Source of the DNA: Oscillospiraceae bacterium
Lineage (GTDB): Bacteria > Bacillota > Clostridia > Oscillospirales > Acutalibacteraceae
Assembly (NCBI GenBank): GCA_031262125.1
Contig: JAISII010000176.1
Location: 1-8,187 of the forward strand
DNA length: 8,187 nt
Direction of reading: 5' to 3'
Under the pieces are notes generated by a model. The model had not been told where the DNA came from, made no database searches, and saw nothing but the letters and a program-made list of their open reading frames with translations. The number at the start of each line of letters is the position of its first letter. Positions within the stretch are counted from its first letter, which is position 1. Below, one piece after another: positions 1 through 6,557 of the stretch. The position numbers and the translations under genes were made by a program.

Positions 1-518
1 TAATAATCGGGCACGTGGGCAACTATATACCGCAAAAAAACCACAAATTCATTATTGATATATTCGCCCAAATTGCAAAAAGCAAGCCGAACTCGGCACT
101 GTTGCTGGTTGGCAGGGGCGAAAAAATGCCCGAGTTTGAAAACTATGCCCGCCAAAAAGGTTTGGCAGACAAAGTGCATTTTTTAGGTTCCCGAACCGAC
201 GCAAACGAGCTGTACCAAGCAATGGATGTGTTTTTGTTCCCGTCGCTGCACGAGGGGCTGCCCATTGCCGGAGTAGAAGCACAGGCGGCAGGGCTTTGCT
301 GCTTTTTTTCGGAGAATGTAACTCAGGATATTATACTCAACTCTAACTCAACACGCCTGCCGCTTAGCTTTTCTGCTGAAAAATGGGCGGAAATTATACT
401 TGAAAAATCGAGCAATTTTAACCGATGCGATGTATCGGACGATATTGCAAAAAGCGGCTACAGTGCCGAAAAAACCGCAAAATCTATGGAAGAAATTTAC
501 TACGGAGTACAAAGCTGA
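1..518 (+). CDS. Glycosyltransferase family 4 (GT-B fold), 3' part only
   Basis: This is the C-terminal half of a GT4-type glycosyltransferase, which would move a sugar from a nucleotide-sugar donor to a lipid-linked glycan at the cytoplasmic membrane face. The reading frame is already open at position 3 and reads IIGHVGNYIPQKNHKF, a usual opening of the donor-binding domain, so the true start lies upstream and the GTG at 15 is not the start. About 171 residues are visible. Seen are LLLVGRGE followed by a helix, VHFLGSR, and the EX7E-type motif in EGLPIAGVEAQAAG, which contacts the nucleotide sugar in retaining GT-B enzymes. The TGA stop shares its last base with the ATG of the next gene, suggesting translational coupling. 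Family assignment is firm; donor and acceptor cannot be read. Confidence 0.9.
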   Translation, partial: IIGHVGNYIPQKNHKFIIDIFAQIAKSKPNSALLLVGRGEKMPEFENYARQKGLADKVHFLGSRTDANELYQAMDVFLFPSLHEGLPIAGVEAQAAGLCCFFSENVTQDIILNSNSTRLPLSFSAEKWAEIILEKSSNFNRCDVSDDIAKSGYSAEKTAKSMEEIYYGVQS

Positions 519-1708
519 TGCATACTGTTACAAATAAAAAAGAAGATTGCAGCGGGTGCGGTGCCTGTACACACATTTGCCCCAAAAAATGCATTGCAAT
601 GAGAGAAGATGCCGAGGGGTTTTTGTACCCTTTTATAGACAAAAGTGCTTGCATTAACTGCCGCCTGTGCAATAATGTTTGCCCTGTGCTAAGCCCATTG
701 CCGCAAAAGCGTAAAACAGCAAAAACCTATATTGTGCAAAACAAAGACGAACAGGTTCGCCGTGAAAGTACATCCGGCGGGGCTTTTAGTGCTATTGCAG
801 AGCATATTATCGGTTTGGGCGGTAAAGTTTGGGGTGTGTGTTTGGATGAAAATTTTACGGCTAAACACACCTATGCTGAGAATTCTGCTCAACTGGCGGC
901 TTTTAGGGGTTCTAAATATTCCCAGAGCGAATTAGGCAACACCTTTTTAGAGGTTAAAAACGCCCTGTTGGCAGACCAATGGGCACTCTTTAGCGGCACG
1001 CCATGCCAAGTTGAGGGTTTGCTGCGTTATTTGGGCGGCGATAAAGAAAAACTAATTACCGTAGATGTTGTTTGCCACGGTGCACCCTCGCCCCGTGTGT
1101 TTAAAAAATATGTTGAATACCAAAGACAAAAAACCGGTGAATTTGATAAATTGTTATTTCGGGATAAATACAGCGGCTATACCCATACAACAATGAGCCT
1201 TTATAAGGACGGCAAATGCTTGTACCACAACGGGCTGGAGTATGACCCTATGCTGAAGCTTTATTTTAAAACTTTAATAAGCCGCCCGTCCTGCGGCAAA
1301 TGTATGTTTAAAAAAATAAACCGTGCATCTGATTTTACTTTATGGGATTGCTATGATGTTGAAAAAATGGATAAAAGCTTTGACGACAACAAAGGCACAA
1401 GCAATGTTATGCTGCATACGCAAAAAGCCGAGGCAATTTTTGAGGAGATTAAGAAAAACTTTAAATATGCCCCCACAAACGCAATGCAAGTATGCACACA
1501 ATCGGTAGAAATGACACAAAGCCATTTACCTCACAAAAAGAGGCATCAGTTTTTTTGTGATTTGAACAAAATGGAAGCAAAAGACTTGTTTAAAAAGTGG
1601 TGCCCTGTTACAATAGGGGTGCTGTTTAACAAAAAGATGAGAGAACTGCTTGCTTATACGGGGTTGTATGCCCGTGTGCGGCAGCTTGCATGGAAAATCA
1701 AAAAATAA
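518..1708 (+). CDS. FrhB/FdhB-family iron-sulfur flavoprotein-like protein, copy 1
   Basis: This 396-residue protein belongs to the coenzyme F420 hydrogenase/dehydrogenase beta-subunit family. Two [4Fe-4S] ferredoxin motifs lie at the N-terminus (C11, C14, C17, C21-P and C45, C48, C51, C55-P). The FrhB core follows, with STSGGAF (85-90), GTPCQ (C163) and VDVVCHGAPSP (182-192). A CxxC sits at C259/C262. The block that in relatives usually reads GDFWGIE is LWDCYDVE here (275-282), so it has diverged. Family members are reductases that pass electrons between Fe-S clusters, flavin and a substrate. In polysaccharide loci the substrate is unknown; reduction of a sugar or substituent is inferred. 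The start at 518 was chosen because the ferredoxin domain begins at once and GGAG at 504-507 is well spaced; an upstream in-frame ATG at 425 would add 31 residues unlike the family. No hydrogenase or formate dehydrogenase partner gene is in the window. Confidence 0.88.
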   Translation: MHTVTNKKEDCSGCGACTHICPKKCIAMREDAEGFLYPFIDKSACINCRLCNNVCPVLSPLPQKRKTAKTYIVQNKDEQVRRESTSGGAFSAIAEHIIGLGGKVWGVCLDENFTAKHTYAENSAQLAAFRGSKYSQSELGNTFLEVKNALLADQWALFSGTPCQVEGLLRYLGGDKEKLITVDVVCHGAPSPRVFKKYVEYQRQKTGEFDKLLFRDKYSGYTHTTMSLYKDGKCLYHNGLEYDPMLKLYFKTLISRPSCGKCMFKKINRASDFTLWDCYDVEKMDKSFDDNKGTSNVMLHTQKAEAIFEEIKKNFKYAPTNAMQVCTQSVEMTQSHLPHKKRHQFFCDLNKMEAKDLFKKWCPVTIGVLFNKKMRELLAYTGLYARVRQLAWKIKK

Positions 1709-1717
1709 GAGAGAACG

Positions 1718-3094
1718 ATGAGTAAATACATTAAACCAAAGGCTGCTAAAACCCACAAATATTTGGCAATTATTGCGTTGTTCTTGCTGCTGTTTAATGC
1801 TTTGCAGGGCAAGCTGACCATATTGCTGCTGCGTTCGCCCAATGCTATTGCAATTGTGCAGGCGTTTGCAGTTTTGCTGCTTATTGTCTATATGATAGTA
1901 GAAAAGCACCTCAGCCCGTTGGATATTCGGTTGCAATGGATGGATGTGCTGTTTTTAATGACAGTTGCCGTAATGCTTATTACTACCGAGGATTACAGCG
2001 GTAACTTGTCTTATGTTTTGCGATATTGTGTTTTAGTAATTGTTGTTATTGTTTTAAAATACGACGAAAGCCTTATGGAAATTGCAATTAAGTTTGTTAT
2101 TCTGTTTGGTGCTATGCATGTTTTTTTTACTTTATGGTTTTATTTTGACAAAAACTTTTATTTGAGTTATATTTATCCTACGTTTACTACATTGCAAAAG
2201 CAGCATTTGTACGACCAAGTTGTTTACAACGGCTATGCAACCGGGCTTGCCGACCATTACAGTGCAAACGGCATTAATATTTCTTTAGCGGCGTGCGTTT
2301 TTTATGTCTGCTTTTTTAAAACAACAAAAAAAGTGCAAAAGGTTGCAATTGCCCTTGGCTTTGCTGTTGCACTGGTAACCTTGTTTATGACAGGCAAGCG
2401 TGGTGCACTTGTTTTTGCACTTGCCGCAATGCTTTTTACTTATGTTATTTGCAACAAAGATGCACTAAACAACAAAATTATAAAGCTGCTGCTTATTGTG
2501 GCGACATCAGGCGTTGTGGTTTATTTAATGTCTTTTTACATCCCAAGCATTGGGGCAACTATAGAAAGAATTCTGCAAACAATAGGTATGGGGCAAGAAG
2601 TTGAATCGGATGTTTCTAACGGGCGGTTTGAACTGTACACCTATGCATGGAATATGTTTTTGCAAAACCCCATTCTCGGTATCGGTTGGAGGGAATATAC
2701 CAACGACGTTTCAATCTATTATCACGATGACTCGGCACTGCGGGATGCACACAATGTGTTTTTGCAATTGCTTTGCGAAACAGGCATTGTAGGCTTTTTG
2801 GTGTTTGTAACCTTGTTTGTGTCGGCATTTGTGCTTACTGTTTATGTAATAAGGCAAATAAAACGCTGCGGCAACCTCTTCCCTGCTGAATATTCTACCT
2901 ATATGGCATTTTCGATTTGTTTTCAGACCTACTTTTTGCTTTATTGTATGACGGGCAACCCGCTGTATGATATGCAAACCGTTTATGTATATATTTTGGC
3001 AATTGGGTTTAGTGCGTGCATTTATTATAGAAACAAGGATGTTTTAAAACAAGCAACCCCATTGCAAAAAGCCAAATCTAAATATTTAAAATAA
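1718..3094 (+). CDS. Wzy-type polysaccharide polymerase / O-antigen ligase family membrane protein
   Basis: This is a 458-residue multi-spanning membrane protein with about 10-12 hydrophobic segments (roughly 15-32, 42-62, 75-90, 97-115, 121-142, 184-201, 207-224, 227-245, 255-275, 354-380, 395-413, 419-437). The largest extramembrane loop (about 276-353) carries the signature of the Wzy/WaaL superfamily: TGKRGALV before it (225-232), GRFELYTYAWNMFLQNPILG (302-321) and DAHNVFLQLLCETGIVG (343-359) with the conserved His345. Such proteins join undecaprenyl-linked repeat units outside the membrane (Wzy) or ligate polymer to an acceptor (WaaL). Given the surrounding sugar transferases and the likely flippase downstream, the polymerase role is favoured. 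GAGAGA at 1709-1714 precedes the ATG by a short spacer, and only 9 bases separate it from the previous gene. Sequence alone rarely separates Wzy from WaaL, so the exact reaction is inferred. Confidence 0.87.
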   Translation: MSKYIKPKAAKTHKYLAIIALFLLLFNALQGKLTILLLRSPNAIAIVQAFAVLLLIVYMIVEKHLSPLDIRLQWMDVLFLMTVAVMLITTEDYSGNLSYVLRYCVLVIVVIVLKYDESLMEIAIKFVILFGAMHVFFTLWFYFDKNFYLSYIYPTFTTLQKQHLYDQVVYNGYATGLADHYSANGINISLAACVFYVCFFKTTKKVQKVAIALGFAVALVTLFMTGKRGALVFALAAMLFTYVICNKDALNNKIIKLLLIVATSGVVVYLMSFYIPSIGATIERILQTIGMGQEVESDVSNGRFELYTYAWNMFLQNPILGIGWREYTNDVSIYYHDDSALRDAHNVFLQLLCETGIVGFLVFVTLFVSAFVLTVYVIRQIKRCGNLFPAEYSTYMAFSICFQTYFLLYCMTGNPLYDMQTVYVYILAIGFSACIYYRNKDVLKQATPLQKAKSKYLK

Positions 3095-3101
3095 AGTTTG
3101 C

Positions 3102-3109
3102 AGAGGTGA
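3102..3109 (+). promoter_or_regulatory. Ribosome-binding-like AGAGGTGA overlapping the GTG start
   Basis: This purine-rich stretch resembles the 16S-complementary AGGAGGTGA but contains the only canonical start codon available (GTG, 3106-3108) rather than lying upstream of it. Upstream of the GTG only a weak AAAG (3093-3096) could act as a ribosome site. The true start may be this GTG with a weak site, or an unusual codon a few bases downstream. The protein fold requires a start no later than about 3130. Confidence 0.3.
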
Positions 3110-4104
3110 AAAAAACGAATACCAAAAAAATTTCTGTAATTATTCCGGCATATAACGCCGAGCCATATATAGAAAAGTGCCTTAACAGCCTGATTGCACA
3201 GACCGAACCGAATTTTGAAGCGATTATTATCGACGACGGCTCTGCTGACAATACATTTGAGATTTGCAAAAAATACGCCGCACAAGACGCTCGCTTTAAG
3301 GTTATTAAACAAAGCAACGGCGGTGTGTCGGCAGCCCGCAACAGCGGCTTGGATATTGCCGGCGGTGAGTTTATAACATTTGTTGACAGTGATGATTATG
3401 TAGCCCCCGATTATCTGCAAGTCCTGCTGCAAGGCTACAGCGGCGGCGAATTTGATATTGCAATGTGCGGCTATGTTTTAGAGTTGGACAAAAGCGGTGA
3501 GTTGTACCGTGTAACCGGCAACGCCGAAGAACTTACACAAACCGAAATTTTAAACCGTATGTTTGTGCCGCTAAATCGCTCTTGGGGTGGGTTTTTGGTT
3601 AACAAGCTTTTTAAGGCAGAGATTATAAAGAAAAACCACATCCGCCTAAACCCCGAATATAAGCTTTTTGAAGATATTGTGTTTAATTATGAGTATATAA
3701 AATCTGTCAAGCGGGGCAGTTACACACCAGCACCTGCTTATTATTATGTAACACGCAAAAACAGTGCGGTTTGCACATCAGAAGCCACAGTAAGCAATGC
3801 AAACAAATGGCTTAACTCGCTTAAAGCGTTCGATTTTGTAATGGAAGATGCCAAAGATACATACCCGCAGTTTTGCAAAATTTTGAGTATTATGAAGGTT
3901 ATGTTCTCTGCAACCGCTTTGCGAATTGCGGCAAAAAGCGGGCTTAAAGCAACACCCCGCTATAAAGAGCTGCGACGATATATAATTAAAAATTTGGGCA
4001 GTTTTTTGGCAAGCAAAAATATTCGCTTAAAAAAGAAAATCGGCTGCATCTTAACACTTATAATGCCAAAAACAGCCTTTAAATTGTGGGCAGAGGGGAG
4101 CTGA
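3106..4104 (+). CDS. Glycosyltransferase family 2 (GT-A fold)
   Basis: This 332-residue enzyme adds one sugar to the growing lipid-linked repeat unit in the cytoplasm. The N-terminal GT-A domain is complete: KISVIIPAYNAEPYIEKCL (8-26), IIDDGSADNT with the nucleotide-binding DDGS (43-46), NGGVSAARNSGL (71-82), and the metal-binding DSDD (94-97). KLFEDIVFNYEY (186-197) carries the Glu-Asp pair expected for the catalytic base. The C-terminal 100 residues are basic and helical, as is common in capsule enzymes that sit on the membrane. The start is GTG at 3106; no ATG occurs in frame before Met120, which is far inside the catalytic domain. The start context is odd because the best purine-rich stretch overlaps the GTG itself. 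Sugar specificity is unknown. Confidence 0.92.
   Translation: MKKTNTKKISVIIPAYNAEPYIEKCLNSLIAQTEPNFEAIIIDDGSADNTFEICKKYAAQDARFKVIKQSNGGVSAARNSGLDIAGGEFITFVDSDDYVAPDYLQVLLQGYSGGEFDIAMCGYVLELDKSGELYRVTGNAEELTQTEILNRMFVPLNRSWGGFLVNKLFKAEIIKKNHIRLNPEYKLFEDIVFNYEYIKSVKRGSYTPAPAYYYVTRKNSAVCTSEATVSNANKWLNSLKAFDFVMEDAKDTYPQFCKILSIMKVMFSATALRIAAKSGLKATPRYKELRRYIIKNLGSFLASKNIRLKKKIGCILTLIMPKTAFKLWAEGS
4092..4100 (+). promoter_or_regulatory. Ribosome binding site that supports a TTG start
   Basis: AGAGGGGAG lies 8 bases before TTG at 4109 and sits inside the last codons of the upstream gene. The protein made from the TTG begins directly with the first beta strand of the pyruvyl transferase fold (NTALITFH), and no ATG is available nearby, so this site decides the start. 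Confidence 0.65.
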
Positions 4105-4108
4105 AGGT

Positions 4109-5188
4109 TTGAACACCGCATTAATAACATTCCACAGGGCTGTTAACTATGGTGCTGTGTTGCAGGCTTATGCCTTGCAAACAGCTATAAAACAGTGCGG
4201 CACAACCGCCGACATAATAGATTACCACTGCCCTTATATCACGTCTGTTTACCGTCCTTATGATGTCAGCCTGCAAAGCTCGCTGACGGACAAAATTAAA
4301 AAATATATTAAAAGCCCGCAATTGAGAAAAAAGGGTGCGGCTTTTGAAGCTTTTGTTAAAAAGAACTTAGTGCTAACCAAGAGTTATAACGCCGACAACA
4401 ATTTGCAAGCCCTAAACAACAGTTATGATTGTTTTTTAACAGGCAGCGACCAAGTGTTTAACCTTGATATTTCGGGCGGGGATGCACATTATTTGCTGGA
4501 TTTTGCAGATGACGGCAAGAAAAAATGTGCCTATGCCGCAAGCTTTGGTTATGATTTTGTTCCGCCAAAATATATAGAAAAAACAAAAAAACTGCTGTCC
4601 CGCTTTGACGATTTGACCGTGCGGGAAAGCTCGGGGCTGAACATTTTGCAAAGCCTTGGCATCGGCAACGGTGCTGTTGCTGCCGACCCTACGCTTTTGC
4701 TGCAAGCAGAGCAATGGGATAAAATTGCGGCCCTGCCTGCCGATGCACCAAAAAAATATGTTTTGGTTTATGCTATGGACAATTGTGTTTATACCCTTAG
4801 CAAAGCACGGCAATTGGCAAAAATAAAGGGCTGCAAGCTTGTTTTAGTCAACCCTACTTTGCGGCAGCGTTTAAACTGCCGTGATTTTAAACAATACAAC
4901 GCAATTGCCCCCGATGAGTTTGTGGGGCTGTTTAAAAACGCCGAAATGGTGGTTACAAATTCGTTTCACGGCACGGCCTTTTCTATCATCTATGGCGTGC
5001 CGTTTTACAGCGAAGCTTCTAATAAAAAAAAGGCAGCCCGAATAATCGACTTGCTGGATGCACTTAACATTAAAAACAGGCTTTTGCCAAACGTAACCAA
5101 CGACGATATGGATTGGGATGAAATCTCGGCTAACCTTAACAAGCTGAGAGAAACTTCTTTAGAAAAATTGAGAAAAATGCTTAAATAA
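4109..5188 (+). CDS. Polysaccharide pyruvyl transferase family protein (PF04230-type)
   Basis: This 359-residue protein belongs to the family of CsaB, WcaK and related enzymes, which transfer pyruvate from phosphoenolpyruvate to a sugar to make a ketal. Seen are the N-terminal NYGAVLQAYALQ (13-24), CFLTGSDQVFN (108-118), RFDDLTVRE (165-173), DPTLL (193-197), and the C-terminal VVTNSFHGTAFSIIYGVPF (281-299) with the conserved His287. Length is typical. It starts at TTG, 4 bases after the upstream stop, so coupled translation is likely. It is followed at once by the second FrhB-type gene. Not every member has been shown to transfer pyruvate, so the reaction is a family-level inference; the presence of all usual motifs suggests an active enzyme. 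Confidence 0.9.
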   Translation: MNTALITFHRAVNYGAVLQAYALQTAIKQCGTTADIIDYHCPYITSVYRPYDVSLQSSLTDKIKKYIKSPQLRKKGAAFEAFVKKNLVLTKSYNADNNLQALNNSYDCFLTGSDQVFNLDISGGDAHYLLDFADDGKKKCAYAASFGYDFVPPKYIEKTKKLLSRFDDLTVRESSGLNILQSLGIGNGAVAADPTLLLQAEQWDKIAALPADAPKKYVLVYAMDNCVYTLSKARQLAKIKGCKLVLVNPTLRQRLNCRDFKQYNAIAPDEFVGLFKNAEMVVTNSFHGTAFSIIYGVPFYSEASNKKKAARIIDLLDALNIKNRLLPNVTNDDMDWDEISANLNKLRETSLEKLRKMLK

Positions 5189-5192
5189 GGTG
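5187..5192 (+). promoter_or_regulatory. Ribosome binding site overlapping a stop codon, supports a GTG start
   Basis: AAGGTG overlaps the TAA stop of the pyruvyl transferase gene (5186-5188) and is 7 bases from the GTG at 5200. The ferredoxin motif begins 12 residues after this GTG, which is the family norm, and no ATG lies between. Confidence 0.6.
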
Positions 5193-5199
5193 TAAGTTT

Positions 5200-6393
5200 G
5201 TGAACATAAAAACAGTATTTGACTATAAAGAAAAGTGCAGCGGCTGCGGTGCATGTGCAGATATATGCAAAGCCTGTGCAATTGATATGCAAGCCGATGA
5301 CTTGGGTTTTGAATACCCTGTTATTGACCCCGAAAAATGCATAAGCTGCGGCAAGTGCAGGCGTTTGTGCCATATGGGCAACAATCAGTTGTTCCACCCC
5401 GCCGCAGAGAAGGTTTGGGCACTGCAAAGCAAAAATAAGGATATTTTAAAAACAAGCCAATCGGGCGGTGCGTTTGCAGAGCTTGCACGGCACATTATAA
5501 AAAACAACGGCGTTGTGTATGGTGCTGCCTTTACGCAAGTCTTTGACGTGCAGCATATTAGAGCAGACAGTACCGAAAAACTGCAAAAGCTGTACGGCTC
5601 AAAATATATTCAAAGCAAAACCGACGGCATATTTTTGCAGGTTAAAGCCGATTTAGACAGCGGCACAACGGTTTTATTCTCGGGCACTCCGTGCCAAATT
5701 GCTGCTTTAAATTCGTTTTTAGGTCTTGTGCCAAAAAATCTTTTTACTGTCGAGGTTGTGTGCCATGGCGTGCCATCACCAAAGCTGTGGAGGGACTATT
5801 TAGCGTATATTCAAAACGAACACGGCACAATCCTGTCGGCAACCTCACGAGATAAACGCTACGGCTGGCATAGCCATTATGAACACTTTAAAACAAAAAA
5901 CGGCAGTGTGCGTGGCAATGTTTACAGAAAAATATTTTATAAAAATGTTTTGTTACGCCCCTGCTGCTATAGCACTAAAGACGGTTATTTTTACCCCCAA
6001 TGCCGCTATGCCGGCAGCAGCCGAACAGCCGACCTTACAATCGGCGATTTTTGGGGCATTGAGCTGACAAGCTCCTCCATTAAAGATGACGACACGGGCA
6101 TTTCGCTGATGCTGATAAACACTGTGCAGGGGCAACTGCTTTTTGACATAACAGCAAACTCCTTTGTAACCGAAACGCACGATTATGAAGCTGCCGCTGT
6201 AAAAAACCCTCATCTTAAACTGCAACTAACCACAGGGGGCATACCGCTGCAAAAGGTTTTTAAGGCAAGAAAGCTATATACAGAAAAAGGCTTTGCTGTT
6301 GTTGCAAAAAAATATGCAGAAATTGGCACATCGGGCTTTTTTGTTAAAGGGTTGCGATGGGTACGTTCGGTTGTTAAAAAGAGGATAAAATAA
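5200..6393 (+). CDS. FrhB/FdhB-family iron-sulfur flavoprotein-like protein, copy 2
   Basis: This is a 397-residue paralogue of the protein at 518-1708. Two [4Fe-4S] motifs are present (C13, C16, C19, C23 and C47, C50, C53, C57), though the proline usual after the fourth cysteine is replaced by Lys24 and His58. The core has TSQSGGAF (85-92), YGSKYIQS (132-139), FSGTPCQI (C165) and VEVVCHGVPSP (184-194). The C-terminal domain keeps ADLTIGDFWGIE (277-288), which copy 1 has lost. The CxxC expected near 255 is instead C255-C256 and then C268, separated by an insertion-like STKDGYFYPQ. It probably passes electrons from ferredoxin or flavin to a glycan intermediate. The position directly after the pyruvyl transferase suggests that the two act on the same repeat unit, but this is inference. 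It is the last gene of the tight run; an inverted-repeat region follows. Confidence 0.89.
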   Translation: MNIKTVFDYKEKCSGCGACADICKACAIDMQADDLGFEYPVIDPEKCISCGKCRRLCHMGNNQLFHPAAEKVWALQSKNKDILKTSQSGGAFAELARHIIKNNGVVYGAAFTQVFDVQHIRADSTEKLQKLYGSKYIQSKTDGIFLQVKADLDSGTTVLFSGTPCQIAALNSFLGLVPKNLFTVEVVCHGVPSPKLWRDYLAYIQNEHGTILSATSRDKRYGWHSHYEHFKTKNGSVRGNVYRKIFYKNVLLRPCCYSTKDGYFYPQCRYAGSSRTADLTIGDFWGIELTSSSIKDDDTGISLMLINTVQGQLLFDITANSFVTETHDYEAAAVKNPHLKLQLTTGGIPLQKVFKARKLYTEKGFAVVAKKYAEIGTSGFFVKGLRWVRSVVKKRIK

Positions 6394-6415
6394 AGTTTGA
6401 ATAAAATTCAAACTT
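6393..6415 (+). repeat. Perfect AT-rich inverted repeat right after the stop codon
   Basis: Arms AAGTTTGAAT (6393-6402) and ATTCAAACTT (6406-6415) are perfect complements around a 3-base AAA loop. The left arm begins with the last base of the TAA stop. The stem has only two G:C pairs and is followed by AAAATTTATATT rather than a T run, so it is a poor intrinsic terminator. It could stabilise the 3' end of the message or be the edge of an inserted small repeat. Confidence 0.6.
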
Positions 6416-6424
6416 AAAATTTAT

Positions 6425-6468
6425 ATTCGCCGTGCAGTACTGCCTGCGGCAGTCGCACGATGCGTAAT
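6425..6468 (+). repeat. GC-rich imperfect stem-loop
   Basis: The core is ACTGCC (6439-6444), loop TGC, GGCAGT (6448-6453). It is extended by CGTGC (6431-6435) pairing with GCACG (6455-6459) across an AGT/C internal loop. It extends again by ATTCGC (6425-6430) pairing with GCG and AAT (6462-6464, 6466-6468) with small bulges. Its right foot, 6462-6468, is also the left foot of the next, longer inverted repeat, so the two structures compete for those bases. No good T run follows. It may be a small interspersed repeat or part of a leader RNA. Confidence 0.55.
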
Positions 6469-6557
6469 TTATGACACATTAGCTTTCGGCTCACAGGGCT
6501 TGTGTGTATAACTAATGTATTTTTGTGAGACTGAAAGGCTAATGGTCATAAATATGC
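6462..6557 (+). repeat. Long imperfect inverted repeat covering a ribosome site and start codons
   Basis: Left arm 6462-6495 pairs with right arm 6524-6557. Segments are 6462-6465 with 6554-6557, 6467-6475 with 6545-6553, 6477-6482 with 6539-6544, 6483-6489 with 6531-6537, and 6490-6495 with 6524-6529. That gives 32 pairs, two of them G-U, interrupted only by single-base bulges at 6466, 6476, 6530 and 6538. The loop is 6496-6523. The right arm contains the GAAAGG ribosome site (6533-6538) and the in-frame ATGs at 6542 and 6554; a third in-frame ATG (6515) is in the loop. As RNA it should hide the start region of the downstream gene. It could be a regulatory hairpin or a MITE-like element that landed at the gene's 5' end. 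The pairing is directly visible; function is inferred. Confidence 0.7.

Noticed and set aside
425..517. Upstream in-frame ATG at 425 as the start of the first FrhB gene
   Set aside because: It would overlap the preceding glycosyltransferase gene by 94 bases and add a basic 31-residue stretch that has no counterpart in the family; ATG 518 has a ribosome site and overlaps the stop by one base.
1526..1936. 136-codon open frame on the minus strand
   Set aside because: It is antisense to the FrhB and Wzy genes, crosses their junction, and its product is rich in Cys, His and Gln with no recognisable domain. It looks like a shadow of the coding strand, as do other minus-strand frames at 3025-3432, 5005-5427 and 6863-7339.
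5024..5031. Run of eight A as a programmed frameshift or slippage site
   Set aside because: The run encodes Lys-Lys in an intact frame close to the 3' end of the pyruvyl transferase gene; similar short A runs are common in this AT-rich DNA and no second frame is used.
6393..6415. Rho-independent terminator after the second FrhB gene
   Set aside because: The hairpin is perfect but has only two G:C pairs and is followed by A-rich, not T-rich, sequence. Kept as an inverted repeat only.
6507..6512. TATAAC as a -10 box for the LCP-like gene
   Set aside because: It resembles a -10 element but the sequence 17 bases upstream (around 6484-6489, TTTCGG) does not resemble a -35, and it lies in the loop of the long inverted repeat. 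A start there would also remove the left arm from the message. Not listed as a feature.
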